Assembly (NCBI RefSeq): GCF_027580225.2
Contig: NC_073351.2
Coordinates: 3,579,001 to 3,643,000, forward strand
DNA length: 64,000 nucleotides
Direction: 5' to 3'
Source: Misgurnus anguillicaudatus
Lineage: Eukaryota; Chordata; Actinopteri; Cypriniformes; Cobitidae
A program made the position numbers and the translations under genes. Below the pieces are notes generated by a model. It saw only the letters and a list, made by a program, of their open reading frames with translations, made no database searches and was not told the origin of the DNA. Positions 24,058-34,510 of this stretch are shown here, in pieces (position 1 is the first letter of the stretch; every line of letters starts with the position of its first letter).

Positions 24058-24770
24058 ATGAGAGGCCAGAACCGAAACAAAATCAATGTTCATTTTGGTT
24101 CTCGCTCATGTTGTTTATGCAAGTACACTGCTATAAGTATGAACAGTATAGCAGAAGTAGTAAAAATGGCAAGGCATTACAGCACGCACAAGGCTCCTGA
24201 AATAATCATGCATTTCAAGAGCGAGGATGGCTCCTCATCTTCCTCCGAGGATTCTGAGGTCGACACGGAGGCCTCAGAGGTAGAAGTAGACCAGCTGGAG
24301 TCTAATTCATAAGAAGGATCTTCAGAAGACTTGTCAGAAGGTGAGAGCGGAGAGGAGATTGATGAAGTGGCGGCAGGATGGACATCAAAAATTGAAAAAT
24401 CTTTTGGTCTCCCACAAACATGGAGACGCTCCGCTACTTCCCAGCAGCCAGAGATTTGATCCCAGGGCTCACACACTATGCCACTGCCCAAATCAGTGCC
24501 CTGACTTCAAGCTTTTCATTGATATATGAAATCCTGCAGCATATTGGGGCCATGACAAACCTACATGGGAGACAGTCACAGACTGGAGAGATCTTGAGAC
24601 AGAGAAACTGCAGGCTTATGTGGGGCTGCTCATTCTGACCGGTGTTTACAGATAAAAAATGAATCAGCCCTCAGTCTCTGGAGTGAGAAATGAGGACAGG
24701 TCACTATCTGGGCTACGATGTCCCACAAAAGTTTTCACGACATCAGCCGAACACTGTGGTTCAATTAATG
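24058..24770 (+). pseudogene. piggyBac transposase N-terminal remnant
   Basis: An 84-codon frame starts at 24058 and ends in an acidic serine/glutamate-rich tract (SSSSSEDSEVDTEASEVEV), as in the N-terminal region of piggyBac transposases. After a stop, the other frames continue with acidic EDLSEGESGEE, then a block equivalent to WRDLETEKLQAYVGLLIL followed by LSLWSEK and FHDISRTLWF. This matches the start of the piggyBac catalytic region, where W...EL..F.G..I..G is conserved. At least four stops or frameshifts occur, and the three catalytic aspartates that would lie further on are deleted, because the sequence changes to the tandem repeat at about 24775. Identification rests on motif order within a TTAA-flanked element. 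Confidence 0.65.
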
Positions 24771-24787
24771 TTAACATATTGGCATTT

Positions 24788-25960
24788 AAAGGGTTAAAAT
24801 TTCCACAAATTTAATTAAAATTTGACATGTATGTTTCAGGAAGAAGTAGTGTTAAAAGATTTAATAGTTTAAAGTGGAAAAAATGATTGATGTATGATAT
24901 TTTTAGAGCAGTTTTTGGGAAGGTGTCATTTTGGCCTTAGGATCATTTTGGCCTTAGGAAGTGTGAGTTTTGTATAAAATCTGACCCTGTTCAAAAAATA
25001 ACAATGCATCAAAATCAATGTTACTACCAATCTTTTACCCATCCTAGGGTCTAATAATAATTATAATCAAATGGTAGTTCAAATGTTTTTTTGGGGGAAA
25101 ATATTTAGATTTTTGTTTTTTTCTGTTAAAAAAACATGGGTTAATGTAAACAAACTGGCATGTAAAGGGTTAAAATTTCCACAAATTTAATTAATATTTC
25201 ATATGTATATTTCAGGCAGAAGTAGTTCTAAAAGACTGAATCATTTAAAGTGTAAAAAAATGTTGACATATGATATTTTTAGAGCAATTTTTAGGAAGGT
25301 GTCATTTTGTGGCCTTAGGAACACTTAAGGAAGTTTTTTATAAAATCTGACCTTGTTCAAAAAATAACAATGCATGAAAATTAATGTTGCTACCAATCTT
25401 TGACCCATCTCAGGGTATAATAATAATAATAATCACATGGTGGTTCAAATGTGTTTTTTGGAAAATATTTAGATTTTTGTTTTTTCTGTTAAAAAAAACA
25501 TGGGCTAATGTAAACAAACAGGCATATAAAGGGTTAAAATTTTCACAAATTATATTAATATTTGATATGTATGTTTCAGGCAGAAGTAGTTTTAAAAGAC
25601 TGAATCGTTTAAAGTTGAAAAAAATATTGATATATGATATTTTTAGAGCAGTTTTGGGAAGGTGACATTTTGTGGCCTTAGGATCACAAGTGTGAGTTTT
25701 TTTATAAAATCTGACTCTGTTCAAAAAATAACAATGCATTAAAATCAATGTTGCTACCAATCTTTGACCCATCTCAGGGTATAATAATAATTATAATCAA
25801 ATGGTAGTTCAAAAGTTTTTTTTTGGAAAATATTTAGTTTTTTTGTTTTTTCCTGTTAAAAAAACAGGGGTTAATATAAACAAAATGTGTGATATTTTAG
25901 AGCAGTTTTTGGGAAGGTGACATTTTCTGTCCTTAGGAACACATACGTAAGTTTTTTTAA
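24788..25960 (+). repeat. ~370-bp tandem repeat inside the piggyBac element
   Basis: The phrase GGGTTAAAATTT(C/T)CAC recurs at 24791, 25167 and 25531 (spacings 376 and 364), and a fourth partial copy starts near 25866. Each unit contains in order a GTATGTTTCAGG word, AGAGCAGTTTTTGGGAAGG, a CCTTAGGA word, and AATAATTATAATCA. The last unit runs into the right terminal repeat, so the repeat may have grown by duplication of the element's subterminal region. Confidence 0.85.
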
Positions 25961-26524
25961 GGATCTCTTGAGGGTTAAGTTGTCCATGTGCAGCACCGCT
26001 CCCCCAGTTGAGTTCCGCCTTTTGGTTCTGATAACGTATTTTGTAAACTAACATTTAAGAATCGATTCTTGACATTTGTGAATCGATTCAGAATCGCCCC
26101 ACGTCCGAATGGCGATTCATCTAAGAATCGATTTTTTTGTCTCACCCCTAATATTCATTTTACAGCACTTTTAAGAATGTTTTATTTTAATGTAGTAAGG
26201 ATATGAACTATAACTCAAGTATGTATTTAACTTTTTTTTATAAATATTTTGGGGTTTTAATGCACTTGATAATTTTATAACAGATAATAAACGTTATAAA
26301 GAGAGTAAGGAAAAAGGATATTATTTCACTTAATACTTGGTCTTCTCCATCCTCACTTCTTTCCTCGCTTGCATCCTATGAGGGTGGAGCTAAGACGAGA
26401 GGAGAGGAAAGGAAGCAAGGAAAGAAAATGAGGATGCACAAATAAGAATTGAGAAGCACCCTCTGATACTAAATCAGAAGCTCCAACGAGTGAGAGTTTC
26501 TTTTAAGGTGTTTGCAATATTGGG

Positions 26525-26974
26525 TGTCATGATCCTGTCTTCATGTCACAGTTTTTTAGCTCTTTGTGACACGATCATGACAGGCCCATGTGTTTTGTGT
26601 GAATGCACTGGCTTTGTGTATTCTCGTCTCCTGACCCCACCCCTTATGTCCTCTTTTTAATTATCCTATTATTGTTTGATTCATGTCACCAATTCCCCTT
26701 TTTATTTGATCCCTTATTTAATGCCCTTGTGTTTGCTGTCCTGTGCTGGTTTGTTCATGTCCCCTGTCTATGTGAGTTTTGAGTAAATCCAAAGAAGTCT
26801 TGCGTCAAGTTTAGTGGTTTGGTTAATCTTGTCTGTCACGCTTGTTACCTAGTTTTACCTTGTTGGGTCTTTGTTTTGTATCCCTTTACCCCCCCCCCCC
26901 CCAAATAAACCTTGTTGTGTACACTTAAGCCTGCATCTGGGTCTAGCTCTCTCTCCATTGAAGAAATTATGACA
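26525..26974 (+). mobile_element. Solo LTR, plus strand (TSD ATTGGG)
   Basis: The segment begins TGTCATGATCC and ends AAATTATGACA, with ATTGGG at 26519-26524 and 26975-26980. A TATTTAA promoter-like box near 26723 and AAATAAACC near 26903 give the U3-R-U5 order of an LTR. A homopolymer of 14 C precedes the polyadenylation signal. It is related in sequence and layout to the minus-strand LTR at 29030-29561. No internal coding region remains. Confidence 0.75.
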
Positions 26975-27234
26975 ATTGGGCCTCTACTTTCTCTCTTACT
27001 TGTTGCATTCAGTGCACTTGTGAAAATTTTGCAAACTTGCCAAGATATGCCAGGACAGCTCTTGGCACCCAAACCTAAGGTGGGAGGTATTATCATTTCG
27101 GCTTGACAAAAGGCATAGTGTCACGTGTGAAAAACTTAACAATTCCTGCCTGAACAATTGCAAACAGTTAAATTACACTTCAATGTAGACGGACTTCCAC
27201 TGTTTAGGAGTAGGCTTCATTTCAATTCTTTCTA

Positions 27235-28300
27235 TTGTCAATTGTGATTTTACCAAACAACCGTTCCTTGTTGGCCTTTACTGTGGTATAAAAAAAGCCC
27301 AAGTGTGTATTTGAGTTCTTAAGGCAATTTATTGATGATTTATCCAATGTTCTGAAGCATGGTATTATTAGCAATGGCCAAAACTTATTGGTGCAAGTAT
27401 ACGCTTTTGTGTGTGATGCCCCTGCCAGAGCCTTTCTTAAAAATACAAAGTGTCACAATGGTTATTCAGGCTGTGACAAATGTGTTCAAGTGGCAAAATA
27501 AAATGACATACCCAGAAACTGGTGCAAAGTTTGAGGAATGATTCTGATTTTGATTAAATGATTGATGAAGACCACCACTTGAACCAAAAACTTTCTCCTT
27601 TAGCTGGTTTGGTTAAAATGATTACCATATAGATTTCCAGTAGATTATATGCACTTGTCTTGTCTAGGCGACACTAAGAAACTTGTTAACTTATGGATCA
27701 GATAAATAAAGCAAATAAAGCTGCTGACGCCTGTTGAGTTTATCAGAAATTGAACGCTGGAAAAGCGACAGAGCTGTGATTATTTATGTTATACACAGGC
27801 CCTGTTGTGCTTCAAAATAGCAGTAGAGATTTATGAGAACTTCATGTTGTTTTCTGTTGCTATGTATTTGCTATTATCCTCTTGAACCACCGAGACAATG
27901 ATTGGTTGTGCTCATGAATTGCTTGTCTCTTTTGTATGCCACTTTGGACAATTGTATGGTAGACATGAAATAGTCTACAAAATACACCAGTTGACTCATC
28001 CGGCTAAGGAGTATCGGCTCTTTGGACCTTTTGAACGTGTCAGCATTTCCGTTTGAGAATTATTTACGACAAAAAAATACCTTTTTGCGCACGCCTCACT
28101 TACCCTTACAGCAAGTTGTGAAAAGGTTATCTGAAATGCCAAATCCAGAATCACCAAAGCCTCACAAGTGCAACTTATCTCAACCACATTTTGATGGCCC
28201 AGTGCTCCATAGCCTCAGTCATGACAATCAGTTCACTGATTCAAAAGCGGTCACTGAAAAGTACACTCTTTCTGTAGTGCAAGGAGATAATTGTGTGTGA
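27235..28300 (+). pseudogene. Decayed transposase-like gene (PFEN/DAPARAF family)
   Basis: Reading across frames gives, in order: LAFT...KKPKCVFEFLRQFIDDLSNV and then VYAFVCDAPARAFLKN (27255-27450), GYSGCDKC, HHLNQKLSPLAGLVKMI, a D-Y-M-H-L block at about 27640-27660, GPVVL...YENFMLFSVAMYLLL (27800-27860), ELLVSFVCHFGQLYGRHE..YKIHQLTH, and finally VSAFPFENYLRQ...PLQQVVKRLSEM in the open frame at 28022-28300. I know these blocks as conserved in a transposase-like protein family widespread in fish and invertebrate genomes, often annotated only as uncharacterised; I cannot name its superfamily with certainty. Several stops and frameshifts make it a pseudogene. No terminal repeats were found around it. 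Confidence 0.55.
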
Positions 28301-28362
28301 ATAGATGGCCACATTGCTATTTTACGAAATAGCATTATGGTAGATAGGGAAGGGATCTTGAA

Positions 28363-28622
28363 CACTCTTGAAAATAATTGTTTTTAAAAGGTTTTTCTGA
28401 GCAATGCCATAGAAGAACCTTTTTGGTTCCTCAAAGAACAATTTAGTCAAATGTTCTTTAGAGAACCATTTCCTTCATAAATTTGTATAATCTGAAGAAC
28501 ATTTTTACCTTAAAGAACCTTTTGTGATACAGAAAAGATCTTCAGATGTTAAAGGTACTTAAAAGAATCATTTAGATAGAAAAGGTTCTTTATGGCATTG
28601 TGCAGCACTTTTTTTAAGAGTG
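28363..28622. mobile_element. MITE with CACTCTT...AAGAGTG ends
   Basis: The element starts CACTCTTGAAAATAA and ends TTTTTTTAAGAGTG. The interior is a succession of AGAACCTTT / AAAGGTTCTT words in both orientations, typical of an abundant teleost MITE. It is about 260 bp with no ORF. A clear duplication was not seen. Confidence 0.65.
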
Positions 28623-29024
28623 AATGCAAAGTTTAAATTGGTATTTAAAAAAAGAAAATGAAACAGTGGTGCATTGTTCAATTTCAAAATAGTGGCACAG
28701 AAACTCTGCCACACTGTTGTCTGATGGGAGAGGCGCTTCTTTGGCCACCATATCCACCCAAACACACATTCAAGGTACTGGCTGCAGTTAAAAATATGAG
28801 CTGCCCACTGAGGGATGGTTGACATCAGAATCTGTCAGACACCTTTTAAGTCGTGGTAAGTGTATAAATTCAAAATTAAGCATTAATTAGATATAATATC
28901 TAATTAAAATCGTTGTGTACTTTAAAGCTGTTACACTAGCAAAATTTAACTTGCAGCCACATATGAAGAAGCAGCAAAGAGTATAAAAAAGATATCTACA
29001 GGATAACTGCGACACAACTGACAT
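28623..29024. other. Unassigned stretch
   Basis: No recognisable gene or repeat. The minus-strand frame at 28568-28825 overlaps the MITE end and has no domain. Confidence 0.5.
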
Positions 29025-29029
29025 GCAGT

Positions 29030-29561
29030 TGTTATGTGGATGTTTGGAGGAACCCAAGAGTAGACAGGAGGTACTAACAAAATACTTTTATTATAACACA
29101 AAACAGAAAATAAAACCCACGAGGGGGCAAAACAATATAAACAGGATACAAAAACAGAGGGTGAGAACACTAACAGGACTAGACCTAAACTACACTAAAC
29201 ACTAGACAAGATAACACTAAACACTAAACTTGACAAAACACTAAATATTACTCACACTTGACTATGACTAGACTGGACTTGAGACAGAGTACTTACAGGA
29301 TATAGGAACAATGCACAAGCACAGGACAACAAACACAAGGATCTTAAATAGAGGACAACTAATGAGGGCAACAAGTGACAGAAATTAAACAATGAAGATG
29401 AGGAAGATGACAAGGGAGCGGGGTAAAAGAGACAAGACACAGGGAACACGTGGTCCAGTAAACCAATACTAAGACCACGTGAACCCACACAAAACATGAG
29501 TCCGTCATGATTCTGCCACAAGACTAGATTAAACAAAGGACAAGATGGCAGAACCATGACA
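29030..29561 (-). mobile_element. Solo LTR, minus strand (TSD GCAGT)
   Basis: On the minus strand it starts TGTCATGGTTCTGCC and ends ATCCACATAACA, and GCAGT is duplicated exactly at 29025-29029 and 29562-29566, a five-base target duplication. In its own orientation it has a CTATTTAAG box near 29345 and AATAAAAG near 29088. A tract of (A)CACTAAAC-type repeats lies at 29185-29260. Similarity to the LTR at 26525-26974 (start, CATGTTTTGTGTG word, TATTTAA box, GTCAAGTTTAGTG) shows one retrotransposon family. Confidence 0.85.
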
Positions 29562-29695
29562 GCAGTCTGATAAAGAGAAGTTTGAAAAAAATCAAGGTAA
29601 CACATGAAATGTCTTTGCATTCATTTTAGAAGGAACAAAAGTTTATAAAAGACAGGGGGAAGGAATAACAACAAAAATAAAATAAAGATTCTTAG

Positions 29696-30840
29696 ATGTT
29701 TCTGAAGTTTTCTTTTCCTATTAAACCTAATCCTGTCTACAGCAGAACATCTGATACAGACGGTGAAGTTAAAAAAAGGAAGCTCCTTACTGCTCCTAGA
29801 GTTCTATTTCCAGGTAAGACAGGCAAGTCTCTTTCGCCTGCTCTGTCACCGAATCCATGTGTTTCTTCACGTGATCCCGAAGCACATCTCTGTGCTTTTT
29901 CGGTTCATGTGGGGGATGATGATTTTTCTCTCAACTCTGCAGAGTTTGATAAGCCAACCTCCGAGCGTTCCTTGCACGACCAAAAGTCGGTTGAGGAGCT
30001 TCTCGAGGTGGTAACCCGCGCGGTGGCTAGGTTGCAGATCGACTGGCCACGCGAGCCAGAAACCCCCAAACAAAATAAATTACGGGATAGGTTTCTATCT
30101 AGTGACGAAACATGAGCCTCTCCCCTTCTTTGAGGATCTCCATGGTGAACTAAATAAATCATGGAATAGACCGTACTCATTGCGTGTTTTCGTTCCAACG
30201 ACGTCAATTTTTTCGACTATCGTGGGTGCAAAAACACACGGATATACAGAGATGTTACTGGTGGAAGAGATGCTCGCGAGTTATCTCTCGCCTGGTTCGG
30301 CTAAATCGTTAAAGAAACCTACCCTACCCACGAAGCTTTGTAGAGTGACATCAGCTCTCATGGGTAAAGCTTATCAGGCTGGTACTGCACTGCATACCAT
30401 GGCGTTATTACAGGCGCACCAGGCTGATCTACTAATATTTAAGTGCAGGCAAGACAATTGATAAGGAGACTTTTGACGTGCCACGTAGGGCTACAGATCT
30501 GTCCATCGGGCCAATAAGCAAACGACTCTCGCTATCGGCCGTTCAATGTCTGCGCTATTGTGCACAGAGAGGCATTTGTAGTTGAATTTTTCACGCATTA
30601 AAGACAAAGATAGGACCTTGCCCATGTTTCCCCTTAAGGTGTGTTTGGCGATGCGGTTGACTTCGTTGTCACTAAATTTACTGAATTAAAAAATCATGAG
30701 GCATTCACTCAGTTTTTGCCTCGACACACACAAGGGGAGGGGCTATCGGTCTCGGTCAGCCGAACCCTTCCTGGTCCATTGAAGCCATGGGATATGAAAA
30801 AGGAGAGTGTGGCGAAGCGGTTTCCAGCAAAGTATTAAAG
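29696..30840 (+). pseudogene. DIRS gag-like ORF, broken
   Basis: The gag-like nucleocapsid ORF survives in three frames. 29696-30115 holds the N-terminal part with an acidic LNSAEFDKP and a WPREPETPKQNKLRDRFL stretch. 30102-30461 continues with LPFFEDLHGEL, RVFVPTTSIFSTIVGAKTHGY, ASYLSPGSAKSLKKP and GKAYQAGTALHTMALLQAHQADLL, a block order conserved in fish DIRS gag. 30641-30838 carries FGDAVDFVVTKFTELKNHEAFTQFLPR near the C-terminus. Frame changes occur near 30105 and 30460. The protein would have packaged element RNA in the cytoplasm. Confidence 0.75.
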
Positions 30841-33091
30841 GCCCCCTGTCTTCCTGCTGTCATTCAGGAAGCAGCATTTTTGGCATCCCCCAAGAGGAAA
30901 TAATACAATTAATACCATTAACAGAGTCCAGCAGCATGGAAACGTCTGCCAGGCATTTCTGCTTGGGTAATAAGCACAGTACACAAAGGATACAGAATTC
31001 AATTTATTTGTCGTCCTCCGCGCTTCAGTGGCGTTATATTCACTTCCGTCAGACCGGAACAAATGCACGTACTGTTGCAAGAGATACAAACTCTACTGAT
31101 GAAAGTGGCCATAGAACATGTTCCCTTTCCAGAGAGAAGGTCAGGCTATTACCGCAAATACTTCCTGGATCCCAAGAAGGATGGGGGGTTGGGTCCAATC
31201 TTAGATCTTCGAGGGTTAAACAAAGCAGTAAAAGCTCTCAAGTTCAATATGTTAACAGTCAAGACGGTCGTGTCGCAAATTCAACATTACGATCGGTTTG
31301 TCACGATTGATCTAAAGCAGGGGTGTCAAACTCAAGGCCCGCGGGCCAAATCCGGCCCGCCCCCTCATTTCATCTGGCCCGCGAGAGTTTACAAATTATG
31401 TTAATTATGTGGCCCGCGAGAGTTTACAGATTATTGTTATTATAAGTTTTATTTTTTTGCAGGTTATTTCCTACATTGATTTTTTTTAGCAGCCACCAAA
31501 ACTCATTTTTTGTCCCGCCAAAGTCTTTTTGTAATGGAATTATAGTGATAATGTTGATGATTGCATGAGAAAGAATGAGCAGTGCCCCGCACGCGCGCAC
31601 TACTGGAGTGGGCGTGTCTGAATGCGAACGCTGCAGCCTCTGGAGGTCGCATTTCCAGGCTGCATACTTCATCAAGACTGTCTTGTTTCAGAATATTAAC
31701 AATTATAAAGTTAAATATTATTCTTTGTTTATAGTAAATAGTTGTAATATGCGTATGACTTGCGAATGTAATGGTCAGTTAACTTAAATAAATCAGGCTT
31801 GATGACGCTGCCTATGCGACCTCGCATATGGAAACGGCCAGTATCTGCTCGTGCTTTCTCTCCCTCTCTCGCGCACGCTCACGCGAATCCAGCGAGAAAA
31901 TTTTTCCGTCTCGTGTACAGAAATGTTTTGCGATGTCCAGCTGGCATTAGTTTACAACGCGGCTGTTCCCGCTAAATACGTGAACTAATGACTCATCTGA
32001 ACCGATTACTTTTAATAAACGATTGAAACTATTGATCTGTTGCCTACAACACTGAACTCATGAGACGTCAATCAGTAAGACACTCAAAGCCAGGTAAAAA
32101 AATCACAGCTTTTTGTAAAGAGGGCAAGAAATGACAAGCGAGAGAATATCTGTGTCTAATAAATGCAAATTGTTGTGGTGGAGATTGTAAAACTCTTTAT
32201 TAGTATCTTAAAATGCCTCTCATTTTCTGACCTGCACAATGAAGGATAACAGAACATTTTGAGTGTACTCACATACAACATGTGTTTTTGTTACCACAAT
32301 AATTTTTTTTAAAATAATCTGTAGAATAGTTGTACTCTATACACTTTGTTATTATTTGCCTGGGCTTCTACTTTCAAAGCTAGGTATTAATTGAGTTATT
32401 AACATAACCAATAGTAAGCAAATGCAGAGAAAATTATGCAATGTACAGTAATAAAAGAGTTGATACATTCATACAATCGTTCAAATACAACCGGCCCTTT
32501 GAGATTAACCGTAATGCTGATGTGGCCCGGGATGAAATTGAGTTTGACACCCCTGATCTAAAGGATGCATATTTTCATATAGAAATTTTACCACAACATA
32601 GGAAGTTCCTGAGGTTCATTTTTGTGTGCGAAACATATCAGTTTCAGGTTCTTCCATTCGGCCTAGCCTCATCACCCCGCACATATACAAAATCCATGGA
32701 TGCAGCACTGGCTCCATTGAGACTCCAGGGGATCCGCATTTTAAATTACAAAGACGATTGGCTAATACTAGCGAAATAGCGAGAGGTGGCGCTCCAACAC
32801 AGGGACATTGTGTTAGCACATCTACTTTCTCTAGGGTTGAGACTTAACGCCAAGAAAAGCATTCCTTCTCCTGCCCAGAGAATGACTTATTTGGGGGTAG
32901 TCTGGGATTCGATTACGATGCGGGCACATCTGTCTCCTGCACGAATTGCGACCATTCAGCATACCCTGAGCAGAGTCAGGCTAGGCCAGGATCTCACTGT
33001 AAAACAATATCAAAGAATGTTAGGGCTCATGGCATCAGCATCCACTGTGATTCTTTTGGGGCTGTTGCATATGAGGCCATTTCAGTTGTGA
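30841..33091 (+). pseudogene. DIRS reverse transcriptase, split by a hAT insertion
   Basis: Upstream part (about 30930-31317): a stretch equivalent to AWKRLPGISAWV, GYRIQFICRPPRFSGV, then YYRKYFLDPKKDGGLGPI, LDLRGLNKAV and KFNMLTVKTV, ending within motif A just after FVTIDLK. The downstream part resumes at 32556-32563 with DLKDAYFHIEI, then FRFIFVCETYQFQVLPFGLASSPRTY, the NYKDDWLIL catalytic block (about 32743-32765), HLLSLGLRLNAKKS, MTYLGVVWDS. The first half of the catalytic block is unusual: YKDD stands where DIRS elements usually have YLDD. A stop after LILAK and another near 33091 break the frame. The interruption is exactly one hAT with its duplicated target. Confidence 0.8.
31318..32555. 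mobile_element. hAT element in the DIRS RT (TSD ATCTAAAG)
   Basis: The ends are CAGGGGTGTCAAACTC and its complement GAGTTTGACACCCCTG, a perfect 16-bp inverted repeat. The target ATCTAAAG is duplicated exactly at 31310-31317 and 32556-32563. The interior of 1.2 kb has GGCCCGCGGGCC palindromes next to the left end and no transposase ORF. Termini of the CAGGGGTGTCAAACTC type are common among vertebrate hAT (Charlie-like) elements, and the 10340-10920 MITE has related ends. Confidence 0.9.
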
Positions 33092-33142
33092 CTCAGATCT
33101 AGAGGGTTTCATCCAAGGGCCAACCCTCAAAGGCTAATAAGA

Positions 33143-34024
33143 GTGACGCGCCTCGGGCTTCGTACACTAACTATGTGGAAAAGACCCTGGTTTCTTGCCT
33201 TGGGTCCCACGCTAGGGGCAACTTGTCGTCGCAGACTGCTAATGACAGACGCCTCCCTGACGAGCTGGGGTGCGATCTTAGATGGTCGTCCAGCTCAAAG
33301 GGAATGGGAGGGTCATCAGCTCAGCTGGCACATCAATTGCCTAAAGCTGACAGCTGTATTTATGGCCCTGAAATACTTTCTCCCCCAACTGAGAAGCTGT
33401 CATGTCCTAGTGCGGGTGGACAACAGAGCGACAGTCTCATACATAAGTTACCAGGGAGGTCTGCGCAATTTGAACAGGATAACGAGGCAGATTTTTCTTT
33501 GGGCTCAGGACAAGTTCCTGTCTCTCAGAGCAGTGCACATCCCGGGGAATCTGTATGTAGGAGCGGATTTACTGTCCAGGCAGACATTATCAACTGGGGA
33601 ATGGAAACTCCACCCAGACATAGTGTCTCAGATATGGACCAAATTTTACAGAGCGGAAGTGGACCTCTTTGCCTCTTTTCAGACAGTGCAATGTCCTCTT
33701 TACTGCTCTCTGAGTCTCCCAGCCCTCCTGGGTCTGGACGCAATGGTGCACACATGGCCGGACAAGCGGCTCTATGCGTTTCCTCCAGTTGCGCTGCTCC
33801 CACAGGTTCTAGCCAGAGTTCGCCAGCAAGGCTCTTGCCTCTTACTGATATCACCGCATTGGGCGAACAGAGTATGGCTCTCAGAAATAATATCTCTTTT
33901 CAACGGCTTGCCATGGGCGATTCCGGAGAGGAGAGACCTTCTGTCTCAGGCGGGGGGTAAGAAATTTCATCCCAGGCCTGACCTGTGGAATCTCCATGTT
34001 TGGCCCCTGAAAGGTTCAAACTGA
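33143..34024 (+). pseudogene. DIRS RNase H and connecting domain, 293 codons open
   Basis: The open frame covers the RNase H region that degrades the RNA strand during reverse transcription. Visible are MTDASLTSWGAILDG (first catalytic Asp at residue 36), SWHINCLKLTAVFMALKYFL, VRVDNRATVSYISYQGGLR (Asp at residue 93), then HIPGNLYVGADLLSR (last Asp region), VDLFASFQTVQCPLYCSL, DAMVHTWPDKRLYAFPP and RRDLLSQAGG near the end. In the second block the usual glutamate (LEL) is lysine (K68), which should abolish catalysis. The 261-codon frame at 33175-33960 on the same strand is an overlapping shadow. Confidence 0.8.
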
Positions 34025-34510
34025 GGGACACAGGCTTGTCGCCTGAGAATATTTTGAGTGCCAGGGCTCCTCCACTAAAAAGAATTATGCCTTTAAATGG
34101 GGTGTCTTTGAAGCATGGTGGACGACACATAATGCAGATCCAGTCCGTGCTCTTCAGGCCTATGTCCACCACCCTAGCCAGTGGTGTAAGTCAGAGCAAT
34201 TGTTTGTCTGTTTTGGGAGCCACAACAGAGGTGCTGCAACCAGCAGGCAGTCCATATCACATTGGGTTAGGGATGCTATTGCTCTTGCCTATGAGGCGCG
34301 TGGTTAAGTCTCCCCAGCAGGTCTGAGACCACCAGGGAAGCAGCCTCCTCTACTGCTTTAGTAAAAGGGGCCTCCTTACAGAGCATTTGTGATGTGGTGA
34401 GCTGGTCCTCTCCGCATACATTCATAAGATTTTATAGCTTGGATTATCATGTCACACCAGGTTCTCATGTCCTCGAGTCAACATCACAAGCTGGTGTCTA
34501 AACTATTTGT
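34025..34510 (+). pseudogene. DIRS tyrosine recombinase remnant
   Basis: After the RNase H frame closes, other frames give KWGVFEAWW..HNADPVRALQAYVHHPSQW, then SEQLFVCFGSHNRG, SHWVRDAIALAYEARG, TREAASSTALVKGASLQSICDVVSWSSPHTFIRFYSLD, and a closing SHVLESTSQAGV. The last blocks match the C-terminal part of DIRS recombinases, where R..A, the helix with S..ICD...W and F..FY precede the nucleophile region. The middle of the domain is deleted between PSQW and SEQLF, and frameshifts are frequent. Confidence 0.65.

Larger units (their letters stand above)
23448..25974 (+). mobile_element. piggyBac-type element with TTAA target duplication
   Basis: The ends read CCCTTAAGAGATCCT and the complement of CCCTCAAGAGATCCT, each preceded or followed by TTAA (23444-23447 and 25975-25978), the invariant target of piggyBac transposases. 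A decayed piggyBac transposase N-terminal half lies at 24058-24770. The right half of the element has been replaced by a ~370-bp tandem repeat, so it is an internally deleted, non-autonomous derivative. Confidence 0.8.
22499..26150. mobile_element. hAT element (TSD ATATTCAT) hosting a piggyBac insertion
   Basis: It begins TAGGGGTGGGAATCGC and ends with the complement of TAGGGGTGAGACAAAAAA, with ATATTCAT duplicated exactly at 22491-22498 and 26151-26158. Both ends carry repeated GAATCGATTC words as subterminal motifs. It lies only 26 bases to the right of the other large hAT and in the same host MITE. Most of its 3.65 kb is a 2.5-kb TTAA-type insertion and a 247-bp foldback; no hAT transposase is encoded. 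Confidence 0.85.
9651..26461. mobile_element. TIR transposon enlarged to 16.8 kb by nested insertions
   Basis: The left end reads GGGTGCTTCTCAATATGC and the right end is the complement of GGGTGCTTCTCAATTC. The two inner flanks share further similarity: AGGAGGCGAGGA-type words on the left, CCTCGCTTGCATCCTATGAGG-type on the right. Removing the two hAT insertions inside (10009-22472 and 22499-26150) leaves a non-coding element of roughly 0.7 kb, a normal MITE size. I could not see a matching target duplication at the outer borders, so the superfamily is open. Confidence 0.6.

Noticed and set aside
24177..24491. 104-codon serine-rich minus-strand frame
   Set aside because: Antisense shadow of the acidic tract of the piggyBac transposase remnant.
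33175..33960. 261-codon plus-strand frame overlapping the DIRS RNase H
   Set aside because: It is the shifted frame of the RNase H coding sequence; the conserved blocks are all in the 33143-34024 frame.
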